Positions 41,845-54,749 are shown, counted from the stretch's first letter. The stretch is DNA of 64,000 nt from Bolinopsis microptera (GCF_026151205.1 NC_087082.1:8005908-8069907); one strand, 5' to 3'. Made by a program: numbers and translations. The notes: generated from the sequence alone by a model not told the origin.

Positions 41845-42575
41845 ACTTGTGTCTTCCTTTACCAGTATTACCTAGCATTCCTTATACCAGTACTACCTAT
41901 CATTCCTTTTACCAGTACTACCTAGTATTCCTTTTACCAGTATTAACTAGCATTCCTTATACCAGTATTACCTAGCATTCTTTTACCAGTATTACCTAGC
42001 ATTCCTTATACCAGTACAACCTAGCATTCCTTTACCAGTATTACCTAGCATTCCTTTACCAGTATTACCTAGCATTCCTTTTACCAGTATTACCTAGCAT
42101 TCCTTATACCAGTATTACCTATCATTCCTTTTACCAGTATTACCTAGCATTCCTTATACCAGTATTACCTAGCATTCCTTTACCAGTATTACCTAGCAAT
42201 TAGCATTCCTTTTACCAGTATTACCTAGCATTCCTTTGCCAGTATTACCTAGCATTCCTTTACCAGTATTACCTAGCATTCATCTACCAGTATTACCTAG
42301 CATTCCTTAAACCAGTATTACCTAGCATTCCTTTGCCAGTATTACCTAGCATTCCTTATACTAGTACTACCTAGTATTCCTTTACCATATTACCTAGCAT
42401 TCCTTTACCAGTACTACCTAGTATTCCTTTTACCAGCACTACCTATCATTCCTTTACCAGCACTACCTATCATTCCTTTACCAGTATTACCTAGCATTCC
42501 TTAAACCAGTACTACTTAGCATTTGCATTCCTTATACCAGTATTACCTAGCATTCCTTTACCAGTATTACCTAGG
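41845..42575 (+). repeat. minisatellite (CAGTATTACCTAGCATTCCTTTAC, about 24-25 bp)
   Basis: Around 29 tandem copies with length variation in the CCTTTTA/CCTTATA/CCTTTA part and TATC/TAGC variants. Confidence 0.95.
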
Positions 42576-44881
42576 GTAATGACAGGTAGAGGTTAATGAC
42601 AGGTAGAAGGTAGAGGTTAATGCCAAGTCGAGATTATATAATTATATACCCTACCCGTCATTATATTATATCGTGTTTCACTCAAAAATGGCAATATTCC
42701 AAAAATAAACATACGAGAATTCGTAGCCCTCCCCCCTGTAATGTTGCTTATGTAATCAACAGCCTCACTCAGGGCTTCATACCTTAAGAACCAAATACTT
42801 TAAGTTCGTGTTAAATTTTGTCAAATTGTTGTAAACCAAATTTAATGTGACTTAATTAACCGTTGACTGTATCAATAGCTGAGTCAGCAAGAGCAATAGC
42901 TATTCTACAAACAGAGTCACATAGAAAATAAATAAATGTAGTGGAACTTGTCCCAGCCTTTTAAATGCTGAAAAAGTGGACAAAGAGGGATGCATGTAAT
43001 AATATGTATATATCAAACCTCAAAACATTGTTGTTATTGTAACTCTTCCAGTTTTACGATTCTTCTGCCACATTCTGAAAATGCTTATCCGAACTAGTTC
43101 TGTTTATTTGCAGTGCCTTTACAATCTGATAAAAATATTGTGTATAAATGTTTGATTATACGTATAGACATATATATATGGAAATTATTGAACAAATGAA
43201 ACAAAGTTCAAATGGCAAGTTCAACTTCAAGCTTCATACTATAGCAATTAAACTAAAGCAGTTGTCAGTTGGATCACGTCGGAGTTGGCTAGGACCTGTT
43301 CTATTTCCCGGTGGTTAAATCCTTGGAGAGAGTTATTCCCGTATGGTACCTTAACAGTTAACCAGGTGAGCAGGGAGGCTGGAGCACTCTTGTTTTTGGA
43401 ACCTATCTACAGTAACAACTATCTGTTTGGTCTGCTGAGAAACCTATTTGGTAGATCCGTTGGCACTCAACAACTATAATGACAAATTATCTCGATGTCC
43501 TGAATTGTCAACATTTTTTGTCGTTGCAATCGTCAGGAACTTGTTTGTTTGTTTGTTTGTTTATAGAACCCGTCCCCAATCTCGTATCGGAAAATGACTA
43601 AACTCAGGTCTGAGTGTGAACTTAGATTAGATCTAAAAATATTCTCTTAAGACAGTTTGCTCCTTCATAAACAGTGCATTATTAGGAATTTCCTTGAGTG
43701 CCTGCATTTTGAGATTTAAGCTCGGTCCTGCTCTTGATGGACTTCAGGTTTTATTAAATGGAAATTATAATATTTTATTTGGATTCGAATCCTTGTGATA
43801 TTTGTAAACTTTCTATTCTTCTTTTACATAATATTACACTGCAAAATAATGGTTTAAAAAAAGTACCTTTTAAAGTGGTAAAAGTGAGTATCTTTTTAAA
43901 CAACAGCAATTCATTATAAGCTGAATATTTTCTCTTCTGTCCTTTTATTGAGTGATCTGTGAGTAGTTTTTTCTTGATGCCATAAACGATCCATTCTGAA
44001 TTCATAAGGGGGATTTCGTTATTTCTATATTTTATCATAATTCAACTATAAATTGATATGATCACAACCTTGTCAATCATCGTTTGAATGTGGGACAATT
44101 TTGAAAAAATTAACTACAGTACTAGTGCAAAACTGCGTGTTTTACTCCAGAAACACTTTTTTTAGAGTATCCTCTAAAATCACCTAATATGTCCAATATC
44201 ACGGTTGGGGGGGGGGGGGGGGGGGGCACCAACAGGCAAGGTTATGATGACTGCATCATTGTTTTCCGCTGTCTTATTGTGATATCTAGCACATCTTGTC
44301 ATTGGTCAGTTATTATAATTAATAGCACTATTAAAATGCTCTCCCTATTCATATCCTTGTCACTTTACCTCCCTTCAGCCTCTCCTAGTCATTCCTCTGC
44401 ATCATTTTCGGGACATCATTACCTTTAGTTCAGTAGATAATTCTCAACACCCATGTGCCAGTACTTTAGACTTAGTCCACATGCTTTTGAAATTTAAAGA
44501 ACGGTATTTGTAATGCTCAAAATTCTATTCCTAGTGGTGCGTTCTCGCTGAAGATTAATAGAACCATTCAAGTCAGTAATCAGAGAATAGACAGATTAAT
44601 CTCAGTTTTTAACTAATATAATTACAACATTATAAATTTATTACATTAAGGAGGCTCCACAAAATTCTCCCGAAATTGACTTTATAGTTGATTCTAATAG
44701 AGAAGAGTAATATCTACCAAATGCTTTTGGTCCCATGGAAAATTATTGTTCCTAGCCGCAATTATTATTGCCCGTCAAAATTTTCAATCTGCAATCGCGC
44801 ATTCTGAAAATCGAGTTTAAAAATCTAACTTCTTCTACATTTTTGGAGCAATCACCCTGAAACTTTTAGGATATGTTTTAG
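42576..44881. other. intergenic, no gene recognised
   Basis: Holds a (GTTT)n run at 43540-43562 and 20 G at 44207-44226. A 64-codon ORF at 43285-43479 and an 87-codon minus ORF at 43775-44038 have no recognised domain. Confidence 0.45.
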
Positions 44882-45019
44882 ACACAGGAGGGCCAAAGTG
44901 CAAAGAAACTGCTGCTAACTGCTGCTTACTAGCTTCAGTGAGCAGCAGTGAGCAGCACTTAGCAGCATGCAGTGAGCAGCAGTTAGCGTCAATTTCTTTG
45001 CACTTTGGCCCTCCTGTGT
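44882..45019. repeat. 138-bp foldback hairpin with perfect 27-bp arms
   Basis: Left arm 44882-44908 (ACACAGGAGGGCCAAAGTGC and on) and right arm 44993-45019 are exact inverted copies. The inner part (GCTGCTAACTGCTGC facing GCAGCAGTTAGC) pairs further, and GCAGCAGTGA words fill the loop. Non-coding; a small foldback or MITE. Confidence 0.9.
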
Positions 45020-45063
45020 AGAAATCATTTAAAAGATCGCCGCTTCGACATCCCCCGGCCCCT

Positions 45064-45088
45064 CCCCCCCCCCCCCCCCCCCCCCCCC
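45064..45088 (+). repeat. poly-C tract (25 C)
   Basis: Uninterrupted C run. Together with poly-G runs at 20971, 41512 and 44207 it is one of four such tracts in the window; length is likely uncertain in the assembly. Confidence 0.9.
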
Positions 45089-45173
45089 GCGAACTATTAT
45101 GTATTATTTTTGCTTTTCATCGAGATCGCATCAAGATCATTCACCTAACCATGTAATGTGTTTTCGCGCTCTC

Positions 45174-45474
45174 AAGAAAACAACAATTTCAAGAAAAGAA
45201 ATTTTATTTAGTATCAATTAAAGCAGACAAAAATATATTTCATATTTATAACTAGCACGAACTTTAGATCAGATATCCTATAGGGGACTTGAAGTAGCAA
45301 GAGATTGACTAGAAGGTATATAAGTTTTACAAAGATACGTCGAAAAGAATCCAGGGTGATACAGGATCAGAGAGTGCAGACCATAAAGATTACACACCCA
45401 CCTTTGCCTCCTGTATTCTTGGTTGGATAGAAATTTACGCAAACTTGGTGGTTTATACTCCCAGTCTCTTTGTT
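45174..45474 (-). repeat. dispersed repeat, inverted partner of 40807-41108
   Basis: Reverse-complement copy with about 90% agreement, bounded by AAGAAAACAACAATTTC and TCTCTTTGTTAAAA. Confidence 0.88.
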
Positions 45475-46635
45475 AAAAGAAGTAATAATAATAATAATAC
45501 AATTTTTAACTCGTATATTGGGTAGACTGTGTATTTGTTATGTATTTTATATTATACAGTTTTGTGTACAAGTAATTACTGTTATTTACTGGACTAAGGG
45601 GTATACATGTGTTGGAGTTTTTCTCTTATTTTTCTTCTCTTGCTCTGCATGCCCTGATTCTTGTATAAACATGATGTTTGTTATCTATATTATATTTTAA
45701 ACTTGACGAAATTTCCCCGGCAACGGGGACATAGAAGAAAAAACACCGAAAATCGACCTCAAAATGACCCTCTGGTGATGCCAAACCCAGCTCGCAAATG
45801 GAGTTGAAACCTCGCCATTTTTAGCAGGGTTGTAGAAAAAGGATAGGAATAGGCTATAGCATTCTTAGAATTTTGATTTAGGCTTTAGATTTTTTATAAT
45901 TAACGTCGGAAGTGAGGTAAAATAACCGTTAGAATAATGTCGTTATTTTAGCAAAGGTTTACTGCGCTGTTGCGTAGCAACGTTAAAATGCACGTGCGCG
46001 AGCAAAAACATCTTAACTACGCGCGTTGTTATGCTGTATGCTACGTCATAATTTCAAAACTAGCTCACATTTACGCTCACGCTATGACTTATATTCATTT
46101 AACTTTGGTTGTGATTGGTATTTTTTGATGCGGTAAAAAGTATCGTTTTGGGAATCCGAATACTAACAACGCTGTCGCCATTGTTAGATAAATTCCATTA
46201 TGTCTACAGTATAACAGAGCTATATGATGAAGAGAAATTAAAACATAACTGATTTTTAAAATTTCCTCGAACAAAGCTTTCGACTAGCGGGTTTGTAGTA
46301 TTGTATATTCTTGTATTGATTGTGGTATTTTGTGGGTCAGATTCAGCAATACCCAATGGGTACTTGCTGAATCACTGTTTTATACACTCTGTAACCAGTT
46401 CCTGTGTTCCGTCCCTTGCCCTGCAAGCCCTGTTTCTTGATTATACAGCATTTATTTATCGTGTATTACACTGTAGTATGTAATAAACATTTGTAGTAGT
46501 GTAGGATTGTTTGAATTTCTTTTTGCTAGGTTTTATAATATTTATTTGTATAATTTGTGATTGTTTCTCCCGGTTTTCTTCCCTTGCGTAGCAAGCCCTG
46601 TCTCTTGTAAAAACAACCTCGAAAGATTTGTAGAT
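45475..46635. other. no gene; three related GCAAGCCCTG phrases
   Basis: The words TTGCTCTGCATGCCCTGATT (45638), CTTGCCCTGCAAGCCCTGTT (46415) and CTTGCGTAGCAAGCCCTGTC (46582), each followed by TCTTG and an AT-rich stretch, suggest three decayed ends of one repeat. No domain is recognised. Confidence 0.4.
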
Positions 46636-46780
46636 AAACATAGTCTCTACACCTTTACCCTCTGGTCCCTAGGGTCAGCTGATCCCGGGCCAGAGGAAAA
46701 CTACTGACTGCCAAGGTTTGACGCCTAGGCAGTCGAGACCTCTTATTGAGACCCTTTATAATAATAATAATAAATAAATT
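46636..46780 (+). mobile_element. retroposon 3' end with (TAA)n tail
   Basis: GGTCCCTAGGGTCAGCTGAT and CTAGGCAGTCGAGACCTCTT followed by ATAATAATAATAATAAATAAAT. The simple tail is typical of a LINE or SINE 3' end; family not identified. Confidence 0.45.
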
Positions 46781-47943
46781 GATGTTATTTTTATACAGCA
46801 CCAAAAGGTTAAATATTTTAAATTTAACCCTTATGCTCAGCTGTAAATGATACCTAAATGACAGTAGAGATCGTGCATCTCGCCTTGGACTGGAGTAAAA
46901 ACGGAAGTTTAAAGCTGCAAGTTAAATCCTGACTAAATAAGGCAGATACACCTAACAAGAAGATATCCAAGAAAGGTTAGCAGGTTTTCTAACAAAACAT
47001 ATGAAAAATAGATGATGACCACAAGAAATCTATGTATGAGACTCATCAGACTAACAAAATGATATACAAGATAATAAATATGAAAAATCATAAAATAGGA
47101 TTATCAAAAACGATTACTGCAGAACAGTGAAACAAATCGGGTGTGAGGGTTAAATGAGGAGCTGCACATTGCAGCAAAGTCTTGGGCAAAGAAAGTATGG
47201 TACACACTACCTTAACCGTCACTGGCTAAAAACAAATCCTTCGTCTTCCTGTAATTGGCTACAGACGGTGAAATAAACAGATTGGTAGAAGATGCTAAAA
47301 TACTTGAGACAAAATACAAAAAATAAGGCAGCTTTCTCCTGGGTGCCAACCCAAAAAATGTTGGTGTCCCGGGATAGAGCCTCTATGTTGACCTATACTA
47401 CAATTTTTTTGGCAGACACAGTTATTAAATCAAAGTTCTTAACAAGGGATAGTTAAAAAACAACGCCCAAGTCTAATCTTTCCCTAAAACAAAAACAAAA
47501 AATCAAAAACTTCATCGCAATTTCCGCCAATATCTCTTGTCATAAGCTAAATTACGGAGATAATGCAGGTCAAAGATATTATTTAAATAAAGATTTCTTT
47601 CACATAAATCATGCACAATCAGCGAGAATAGATTACTTTGGGGTCTTCCTCTTCTCCCTGGTAAGTCAGTGTATTGATGGCAAAAATGAGGGAAGAAAAC
47701 GCCGGTCCGTCAATAGGACCCCGCAAAACATGCCACTTTTTCTGACAATGGTTCAGCATTGCAGCGTTTATACAAGTTTTTGTTGGAGATGACTCCTGGG
47801 TACTTTATATTCAAAATAGTGCGAAGATGTCTGCAGTGAAACACGGAACAGAATAATATCTCGAATGTTGCCCGAAAATCCTGAAAAATTAGAAGCCTAG
47901 AATAATTTAATTTAAAGCGTAAAATTGACCTGCTATAGGATGA
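46781..47943. other. no gene seen
   Basis: No recognised ORF; includes GGGTGCCAACCCAAAAAATGTTGGTG near 47340 (short inverted words). Confidence 0.4.
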
Positions 47944-48430
47944 AAATTTTAAAAATCTTCTGATATTATATTATTTATTTAGTACATATCAAAGGACTTT
48001 CTAAACAGATGAGCTTTTAGTTTTCCCTTAAAGTCATTGATGTTTACACATTTCCTGATTTCTTGAGCATTGAGGAAGGTTGTTCCATAATCTTGGAGCA
48101 GATGAAGAGAAGGCTCTTGGTGGACTGTTTATAGGGCAATGAAGAGACACATCTCTGCCACCACTGGGATTGTACTTGACAAGGTTTGACAGGTATGAAG
48201 GTGCTAGTCCATGGAGCAGTTTGAAAGTTAGCAGGAGTATTTTAAATTCAATACGTTCTTGTACCTTGAGCCAATGAAGTTTTTTATGTATGGCTCAACT
48301 TCTTCTCTCCTCTTTAGACCTTTAACTAAGCGCATGCCCTGTTTTGCAGAGATTGAAGCTGTTTCAAAACAAAATGATTAGTACCATAGTAAAGTGCATT
48401 GCAGTAGTCAAGGAAACTAATAACAAAAGA
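47944..48430 (-). pseudogene. CR1/L2-type LINE RT C-terminal fragment
   Basis: Read on the minus strand it gives, across frameshifts, KQLQSLQNRA, then QERIEFKILL-type and FKLLHG, SLHCPINSPPRAF-like, APRLWNNLPQ and KAHLFRKSFDMY. This is the familiar end of CR1/L2/Rex-type RT proteins (LQ.VQN.AAR, R..FK.L.L..K.L.G.AP.YL, AP.LWN.LP, FK..LK..LF). Only the last 150 or so codons are present and several stops intervene. Confidence 0.75.
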
Positions 48431-49505
48431 TTCATGTACAGTAAAATACAATTTAAAGTAAAATACAATTTTTATTTTCCACAGAAGAATCAATACATAT
48501 TGAATTATAAATATCCGATAATTCCATTAATAATCATTAAAAGTTGCTTTGTCATTTGTAAAATCAAAAACGAAAAGCCCTACGCTGAACGCGCGCGGCA
48601 TTTTTTCTGCAGCTGCCTAGCTTCAAGCTTGTAGCCGCATAACACCAAAGCCGCCGCGCGCGCCCAGTGCTGGGGTGCATTCTCATTAACAATTAAACTT
48701 GGTCAAAGATATTTATATACAATTCCTAAATTAAATCAATAATCATGTTAATATGAGTATTCAACACTACTCGACAACAAATATTTGCCGGCCCACCAAC
48801 GATTCAGTCGCTGAAACAAAAATCAAATGTTTGCTAATTTTTCGTTTCGGGGACTGTTTGAACTCAGTACTATATCCGACTAATCACACTTTATAATGGT
48901 TAAAATACAAAGTAAAAAGATTTTCCTCGATGGGCCGGCATTTGCAACCGCGAAACGTTTTGAGTACGACAAACGATGACACCACCACCAGCCGTTAATT
49001 GATAAGTCCATGGGTGACGGGATAAAGTTAAAGTAAGATGTGTAATTTCATATTGCCTATCACCTATCACCTAAGTTACTTTGCATATACTGCTTCTAGT
49101 TACACGATAGCGATCTCAGTTCCCAATAACGTGAGACCCAACAGAGGGGATTGTGGAAGGACACGTACATTTTTCATTAACACGTGCCCTGATTACCCCT
49201 CCGTTGAGCTACTAAACGGGGAACGTTGACCGCCAGTCTGTAGTCAGATCGTTAATAAATTATATATATATACTTTAAAGTTGGTTGCCGGGTGATGGTG
49301 TCAGTGAGAGACGTTATATTAAGTTAGGTGAACATTGGTACAAAAATATAATAATCTAGCAGTTTATCTCAAAGTTAAAATCACTATTTGTTAAAGTATA
49401 CAAACAGTTCTATTCAAAAGAACAAAGTCCGAGAGCAGATTGACCATTGTTAATGGTCTGACCCGGCGCGCGCTACTTCGAAGAAATTTAGACGAGTAAC
49501 ATCCG
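48431..49505. other. no gene recognised
   Basis: A 63-codon plus ORF at 49038-49229 (ending FFINTCPDYPSVELLNGER) may be another RT C-terminal scrap, but this is weak. GC-rich GCCGCCGCGCGCGCCC at 48650. Confidence 0.4.
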
Positions 49506-49733
49506 TCAAAAATTAAATGAGCCAATTTTACAAAACTCATTCCACAGCCACGCTGATTTATAGATGAATTGTTTAGTTGGAGAAGGTGTGATTAACATAT
49601 TGTCTTTCCTATGAGATATGGTGAACAAAGAGAACATTGAAATTGGTACTCTTGTCTTAATTATCTTAAAAAATTCCATTAGGCAACGTAGTCTATATAG
49701 GTTCTCTACAGTATGGTGGCCGAGGAGGCTCAT
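49506..49733 (-). pseudogene. LINE RT C-terminal fragment
   Basis: 75 codons reading NLYRLRCLMEFFKIIKTRVP then LFTISHRKDNMLITPSPTKQ and YKSAWLWNEFCK, the RT tail pattern in which a K..P region is followed by T.QF..SA..LWN. 5'-truncated and partly overlapping a CGGCC-rich array. Confidence 0.6.
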
Positions 49734-49984
49734 TTTTAAAAATAAAATAAAAAACCATACTCACGTGGCCGAGGAGGCTCATTCGGCCGAGGAGGATCAT
49801 TTTTTTTAAATGACCCTGCTCGGCCATGGCCGAGGAGTATCAAACAATATGACGGAAAAATGAGTCTCCTCGGCCATGCCGAGGAGTATCAAACAATATG
49901 ACGGTGGCCGAGGAGGCTCATTTTAAAAAATAAAATAAAAACCATACTCACGTGGCCGAGGAGGCACATTCGGCCGAGAGGATC
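49734..49984 (+). repeat. palindromic GGCCGAGGAGGCTCATT array, left part
   Basis: Units built from GTGGCCGAGGAGGCTCATTT and ACCATACTCACGTGGCCGAG alternate with the palindrome CTCGGCCATGGCCGAG and TATCAAACAATATGACGG. The array continues after the CT tract. Confidence 0.88.
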
Positions 49985-50040
49985 ATTTTCTCTCTATCTC
50001 TTTTTCTCTTCCTCTCTCTCCTCCTCTCCTCTCTATCCTC

Positions 50041-50095
<55 letters not shown>

Positions 50096-50256
50096 CTCCT
50101 CTCTCTTCTCTCTCTCCTCTCTCTCTCTCTTCTCCTCCTCTCTCCTCCTCTTCCTCTCTCTCCTCTCTCTCTCTCCTCTATCCTCCTCTCTCCTCCTCTC
50201 TCTCTCCTCCTCCTCTCTCTCTCTCTCTCCTCTCTCTCTCTCGCTCTCTCTCTCTC

Positions 50257-50289
<33 letters not shown>

Positions 50290-50317
50290 TATTCTCCTCT
50301 CTCTCTCTCTCTCTCTC

Positions 50318-50363
<46 letters not shown>

Positions 50364-50378
50364 TCTCTCTCCTCTCTC

Positions 50379-50473
<95 letters not shown>
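49985..50473 (+). repeat. (CT)n low-complexity tract
   Basis: Nearly 490 bases of CT with frequent CCT or TCT interruptions. The Leu/Ser and Arg/Glu ORFs on both strands result from it. Confidence 0.97.
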
Positions 50474-50862
50474 AGGATCATTTTAAAAAAATGATCCTGC
50501 TCGGCCATGGCCGAGCAGTATCAAACAATATGACGGAAAAATGAGCCTCCTCGGCCATGGCCGAGCAGTATCAAAAAAATGAGCCTCCTCGGCCATGGCC
50601 GAGGAGTATCAAACAATATGACGGGGAAAATGATCTCCTCGGCCATGGCCGAGCAGTATCAAACAATATGACGGGAAAATGAGCCTCCTCGGCCATGGCC
50701 GATCATTATCAAAAAAATGAGCCTCCACGCCATGGCCGAGGATTATCAAACAACATGACGGGAAAATGAGTCTCCGCCTCGGCCATGGCCGAGCAGTATC
50801 AAACAATATGACGGAAAAATGACCTCCTCGGCCATGGACGAGCATATCAAAACATCGCGCGC
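50474..50862 (+). repeat. palindromic CTCGGCCATGGCCGAG array, right part
   Basis: Seven to eight units of about 45-55 bases, each holding CTCGGCCATGGCCGAG (a perfect 16-bp palindrome) followed by AGTATCAAACAATATGACGG and AAAATGAGCCTC. Some units differ by GAGCAG or GAGGAG. Confidence 0.92.
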
Positions 50863-51854
50863 GCAATGCGCGTCTTTTACTTCTTAACAAATGTCACGCA
50901 CAGCGGCTTACGTAAACAACAAGACAGCGTGGACAATCAATATTTCGACTCGAATTATAGAACGACATGCCATTGTCATCATCTTTATACTTGAAATCTT
51001 TTTTACAAAATGAAACACAGATGTAAAATAATGAATTTATAAAGCATTATCCGAGAACCCTTAAACACTGCAATGAAACTCCGCTGAAAAATCCGTTAAG
51101 TTAGGTGAGAATTTACCTACCATCGAAAGTTCCAAAATCTGTAGCTAAATCCAAAACGTTTTACAATCATACACTCCTTGCACCTTGAGATACGATATGT
51201 GAACAGCGAGACGGAAAAATAAACGATGAGACAGATATTGAACACTAGGAGTTTGGACGGACATTAAATACAGAGAGAACTATTTAACACGAGATACGAG
51301 ATTGAAAACTGAAAGACAGATATTAAACACTGCACAGTGAGACGGACAGTCAATACGCAGGAAACACTGGACGGTCATCAAACATTGAGGGAGACGGAGA
51401 ATCGAGAGAGTTAACACTGAGTGACATAAACACTGATGTGCATGATTGTTTGAACTACTCAAACTCTTTCCCCATTCAAAACATCAAATAACAAATGTTG
51501 TCAGTAGCAGATTGTAAAATAACATTGCATTACTTTAAGATTAAAAAGTTATAACCATTCTGAGCTGCGAAAGTAGCATTTGAAAGTGAATTTCAATCCT
51601 CCAACAAACTTTAGTAAAATACCACGATGTCATATGTTTCAAAAGATTGTTATATTTTAATCTACCCTTGCTTATTAATAACCTCGTGCGATTTGCTAAA
51701 GAGAAATAGCATTAGCAGATCTAGTTCACGTCTTCATATTTCATTCAAGTCTGCGTGATGTAATTCGATGAAGCCACAAACTCACAGAGCTACAGAATTC
51801 AGTTGATCGTCTACAACACCAATAAAACCTGAAAAAAATGGAAGTTATGATATA
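50863..51854. other. no gene; degenerate GACGGACATTAAACACTGA words
   Basis: At 51200-51425 loosely repeated words such as GAGACGGACAGTCAAT and GACGGTCATCAAACATTGAG recur without clean periodicity. No recognisable ORF. Confidence 0.4.
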
Positions 51855-51975
51855 CATTTTAGAAACTCCATTGCAACTATTGCAATAGATCATCTAATCC
51901 GGGGTATAGTATGATGTGAAATTTGAAAAGTATTTAATATAAAAGCAAATTGTTTATCTCGTTAGGAAAATTTAT
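51855..51975 (+). mobile_element. internal fragment of the Tc1/mariner-type MITE
   Basis: TTTTAGAAACTCCATTG ... CATCTAATCCGGGGTATA ... CAAATTGTTTATCTCGTTAG matches 21178-21302 of the full element; both ends are lacking. Confidence 0.65.
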
Positions 51976-54749
51976 CACGGACCTCAAAAAGAACTTTTCT
52001 CTGCCACTACACGAAGGACAACGCAGTAAATTTTAATGCTAAAGATATCTTTCTTCAAGATGCACTCTAAAATTTGGATCAGAATAATACACAATGAATC
52101 TTAGCCAAATTATTAACGAGATCGTCTACTGATATTTCTCCGGAGTTGCAGTTCCACGACCGGAGACCATCTACGGTAATTTTGTGATTCTGTATGAATT
52201 AATCTCCGAGAAATTCCGGAGAGCTTCATCTCCGTCTAATACAGTAGACGGAGCCGGAGAATCATCTAGTCTCCGGAGATGATCTACGGGAAATGGACCT
52301 CCGTCTATAATTTGGCATAATATCCGGCATGGAACTGGGGGTAAACTGTTTTGGAAATATCTGTAAATTTGAAAATGTTTTATTATAAATGATGGCAACG
52401 TTTCGACTAAGACGTTGCCAACCTCGACAGTCTGCTATTGTGTAATCAATTTTACCTAAGTTAAGTCAGAATTCACACACCATCTGTACCTCAAATAGTC
52501 CACTGCAAATCATTTTCTACAGAACCCATTAACTGTTGGAATGGACTCTTTTAAATTACAGGAAAGACAGATTGTGTCTGAATTGTTATCCTTTTATTCA
52601 GAGACCGTGTAGATTATATAATATATATTAAGTAACTGCACTTATACAATTTTCTGGAATCATTGCAGTTGTGTGATAAGTTCATGTTTATTAACTCTTA
52701 AGTAGTGTTCATGGTGATCATATTTTTGGATCCCAAAACTTGGAAGCACTCACACACCAGGCTGAAGCAAAACTTTCCCCATTTCACCGTACGAGGTAAG
52801 ATGATCTAAAAGTATGTACTCAGCTTACAACTTGACTCGTGGGACGAGACGGTCGTGACTTGAGCCCCGAAAATTATTGAAATTATATACAGTTAGTTAT
52901 AAGTATGCATACATAAATATGATACCAAACAATGTACAATGTGGTTGGGCCATTGCTATAATATTTAAAATAAAATAAAGCTGCCATATAATTATAAAAA
53001 ATTTAAAAAATAAACCTGAAGAAAGGAGATGGAGAGTACTGAGTAGTTTTACAAACATACATAGAATTAATTAAATGTTAGACAGAATAAATGCAAGCTT
53101 GTATCATTTTATTTTATTTCTCTAGCTCCCAATACCCGTATTTTAGCCGTTCAATCTACTTTTAGTCATCATAACTGTCATTTATTTTAACTTCTTCCTA
53201 GTGATCGATAATTTTTCATGACTTTTACAGCTTTACTCACTCCCGCATATTGTCATTCATCAGATCACTGTATAATAATGTGAACGTCTTTAACTAGAAT
53301 TCCTCCTTCAGAAAATCAGAACTTGAGGTGCTGAAAAGATAAAGAAAACAAGGAAATCAAAGTCGGGGCCAAACACAATGAACAGTACAGCATTGTAGAG
53401 TAAAAAATAAACTCTTTTAAAATTGTGCCCTACAGATCAGTACAATTAGTTGCACTGAACAGGTGGTATACAGTCCACTGTCCACTACAATTTAATAAAA
53501 TGTCCACTGAAATCAGGAGCACAATAGCACCAGCTCAAGCTTGTTGACAACTTCTATACAATCATCATTGCTAAAAGTCGCCTAGGAATTCATAAAGCTG
53601 CAACATGCAGCTAACAATACAGCATGGACCTCAAGTGATTATGACACAGCTTTGATTAAAAATAACCTCCATCAACAAACAATGAGTAACCAGAGTAAGT
53701 ATCGCAAAACATTCAAACAGAAATTGCCATTAAACTTTAGAACTACCACAACTATTTACAGAATAAATGTTAGAAAAAAGGATAAAAAGTTATTCAAAAA
53801 GTACAACTTGTATGGTGACCTTTATTAAGAGGGGAACTGCATTGTTATTAATATTAGATATAAATCCACGATCTACATAAGCACTATTACACTCAGGTAC
53901 TAGCATAATTTAATGATTTTTCTTAGTGAATAAATAGATACATTTACAGTATACGTTAAATTCGGTTATTCACAAATCACAGGCCGTTAGATTCATTGTC
54001 TCCTAGAGTCCTAGTGGTAATGTGTAGTGTTTAGCGTGTAAGGCGTAGTGTTTTAGTGTCCAAATGTGGATGTGTAGTTTTGTGTCTCACAGCAACAAAT
54101 ACAATCGATCATTAATTGTTGGATTTATACGATTTTGATCTCAACTTTAAATAATCTTAATCATTTAATCAAAACTTGGTTCAGTCTGCTCAGTAATATA
54201 AAATACTAGCATAATATCAGTGTTTCAAAGTTGGTTGAAACTGTGGAGGAAAAGCTTGAAAGGTAGAACGATTAAAAATAACTATTATAACTAACCAGGT
54301 TACAAGTAAGACAGTCAGTATGTGCAGACTTCAGAGGTTGAGAGGTACATTAATCAGTCACAGTGTGAACTAAAGCATCTGGCTTTGGTCTGACTTCGTT
54401 TTCACACCGCACTTAGATCGTTGCACTGCTTCAAATCATCTTCTAAACAGTTAAAAGCTAAAGCAGTTTAAACGAATAGTAACGCAAAATGTTTTATTAA
54501 GAATGGACCACATTAAAATCAATAAATCTTCGGCTGCAACTTCAAATTGCTACATCAATCAAAATGGATACTTGAAGAGCCATAAAATGATGACATTATA
54601 CAATAGACATTTTTACATTATATTCCCATTATTCATTGAACAAACTACACAGGGAATTTAAACATAAATTCGAGATACAATTCGAAGGTTTCAAATATCC
54701 AGACAAGATATAATTATAATAATACTGTTAGGTATCTGTGTGTGCACAC
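51976..54749. other. intergenic, no gene recognised
   Basis: At 52130-52330 the word CTCCGGAG and its variants (ATCTCCGGAGA, TCTCCGTCTA, GACGGAG) face each other, perhaps a small inverted-repeat element. The remainder is plain AT-rich sequence of normal quality up to about 54745. Confidence 0.45.

Noticed and set aside
41845-42575. CRISPR-like array
   Set aside because: The units are contiguous tandem repeats without unique spacers, in a eukaryotic context; it is a minisatellite. The same holds for 17326-17652.
49948-50508. 186-codon Arg/Glu ORF and 180-codon Leu/Ser ORF
   Set aside because: Both are translations of the CT/GA dinucleotide tract.
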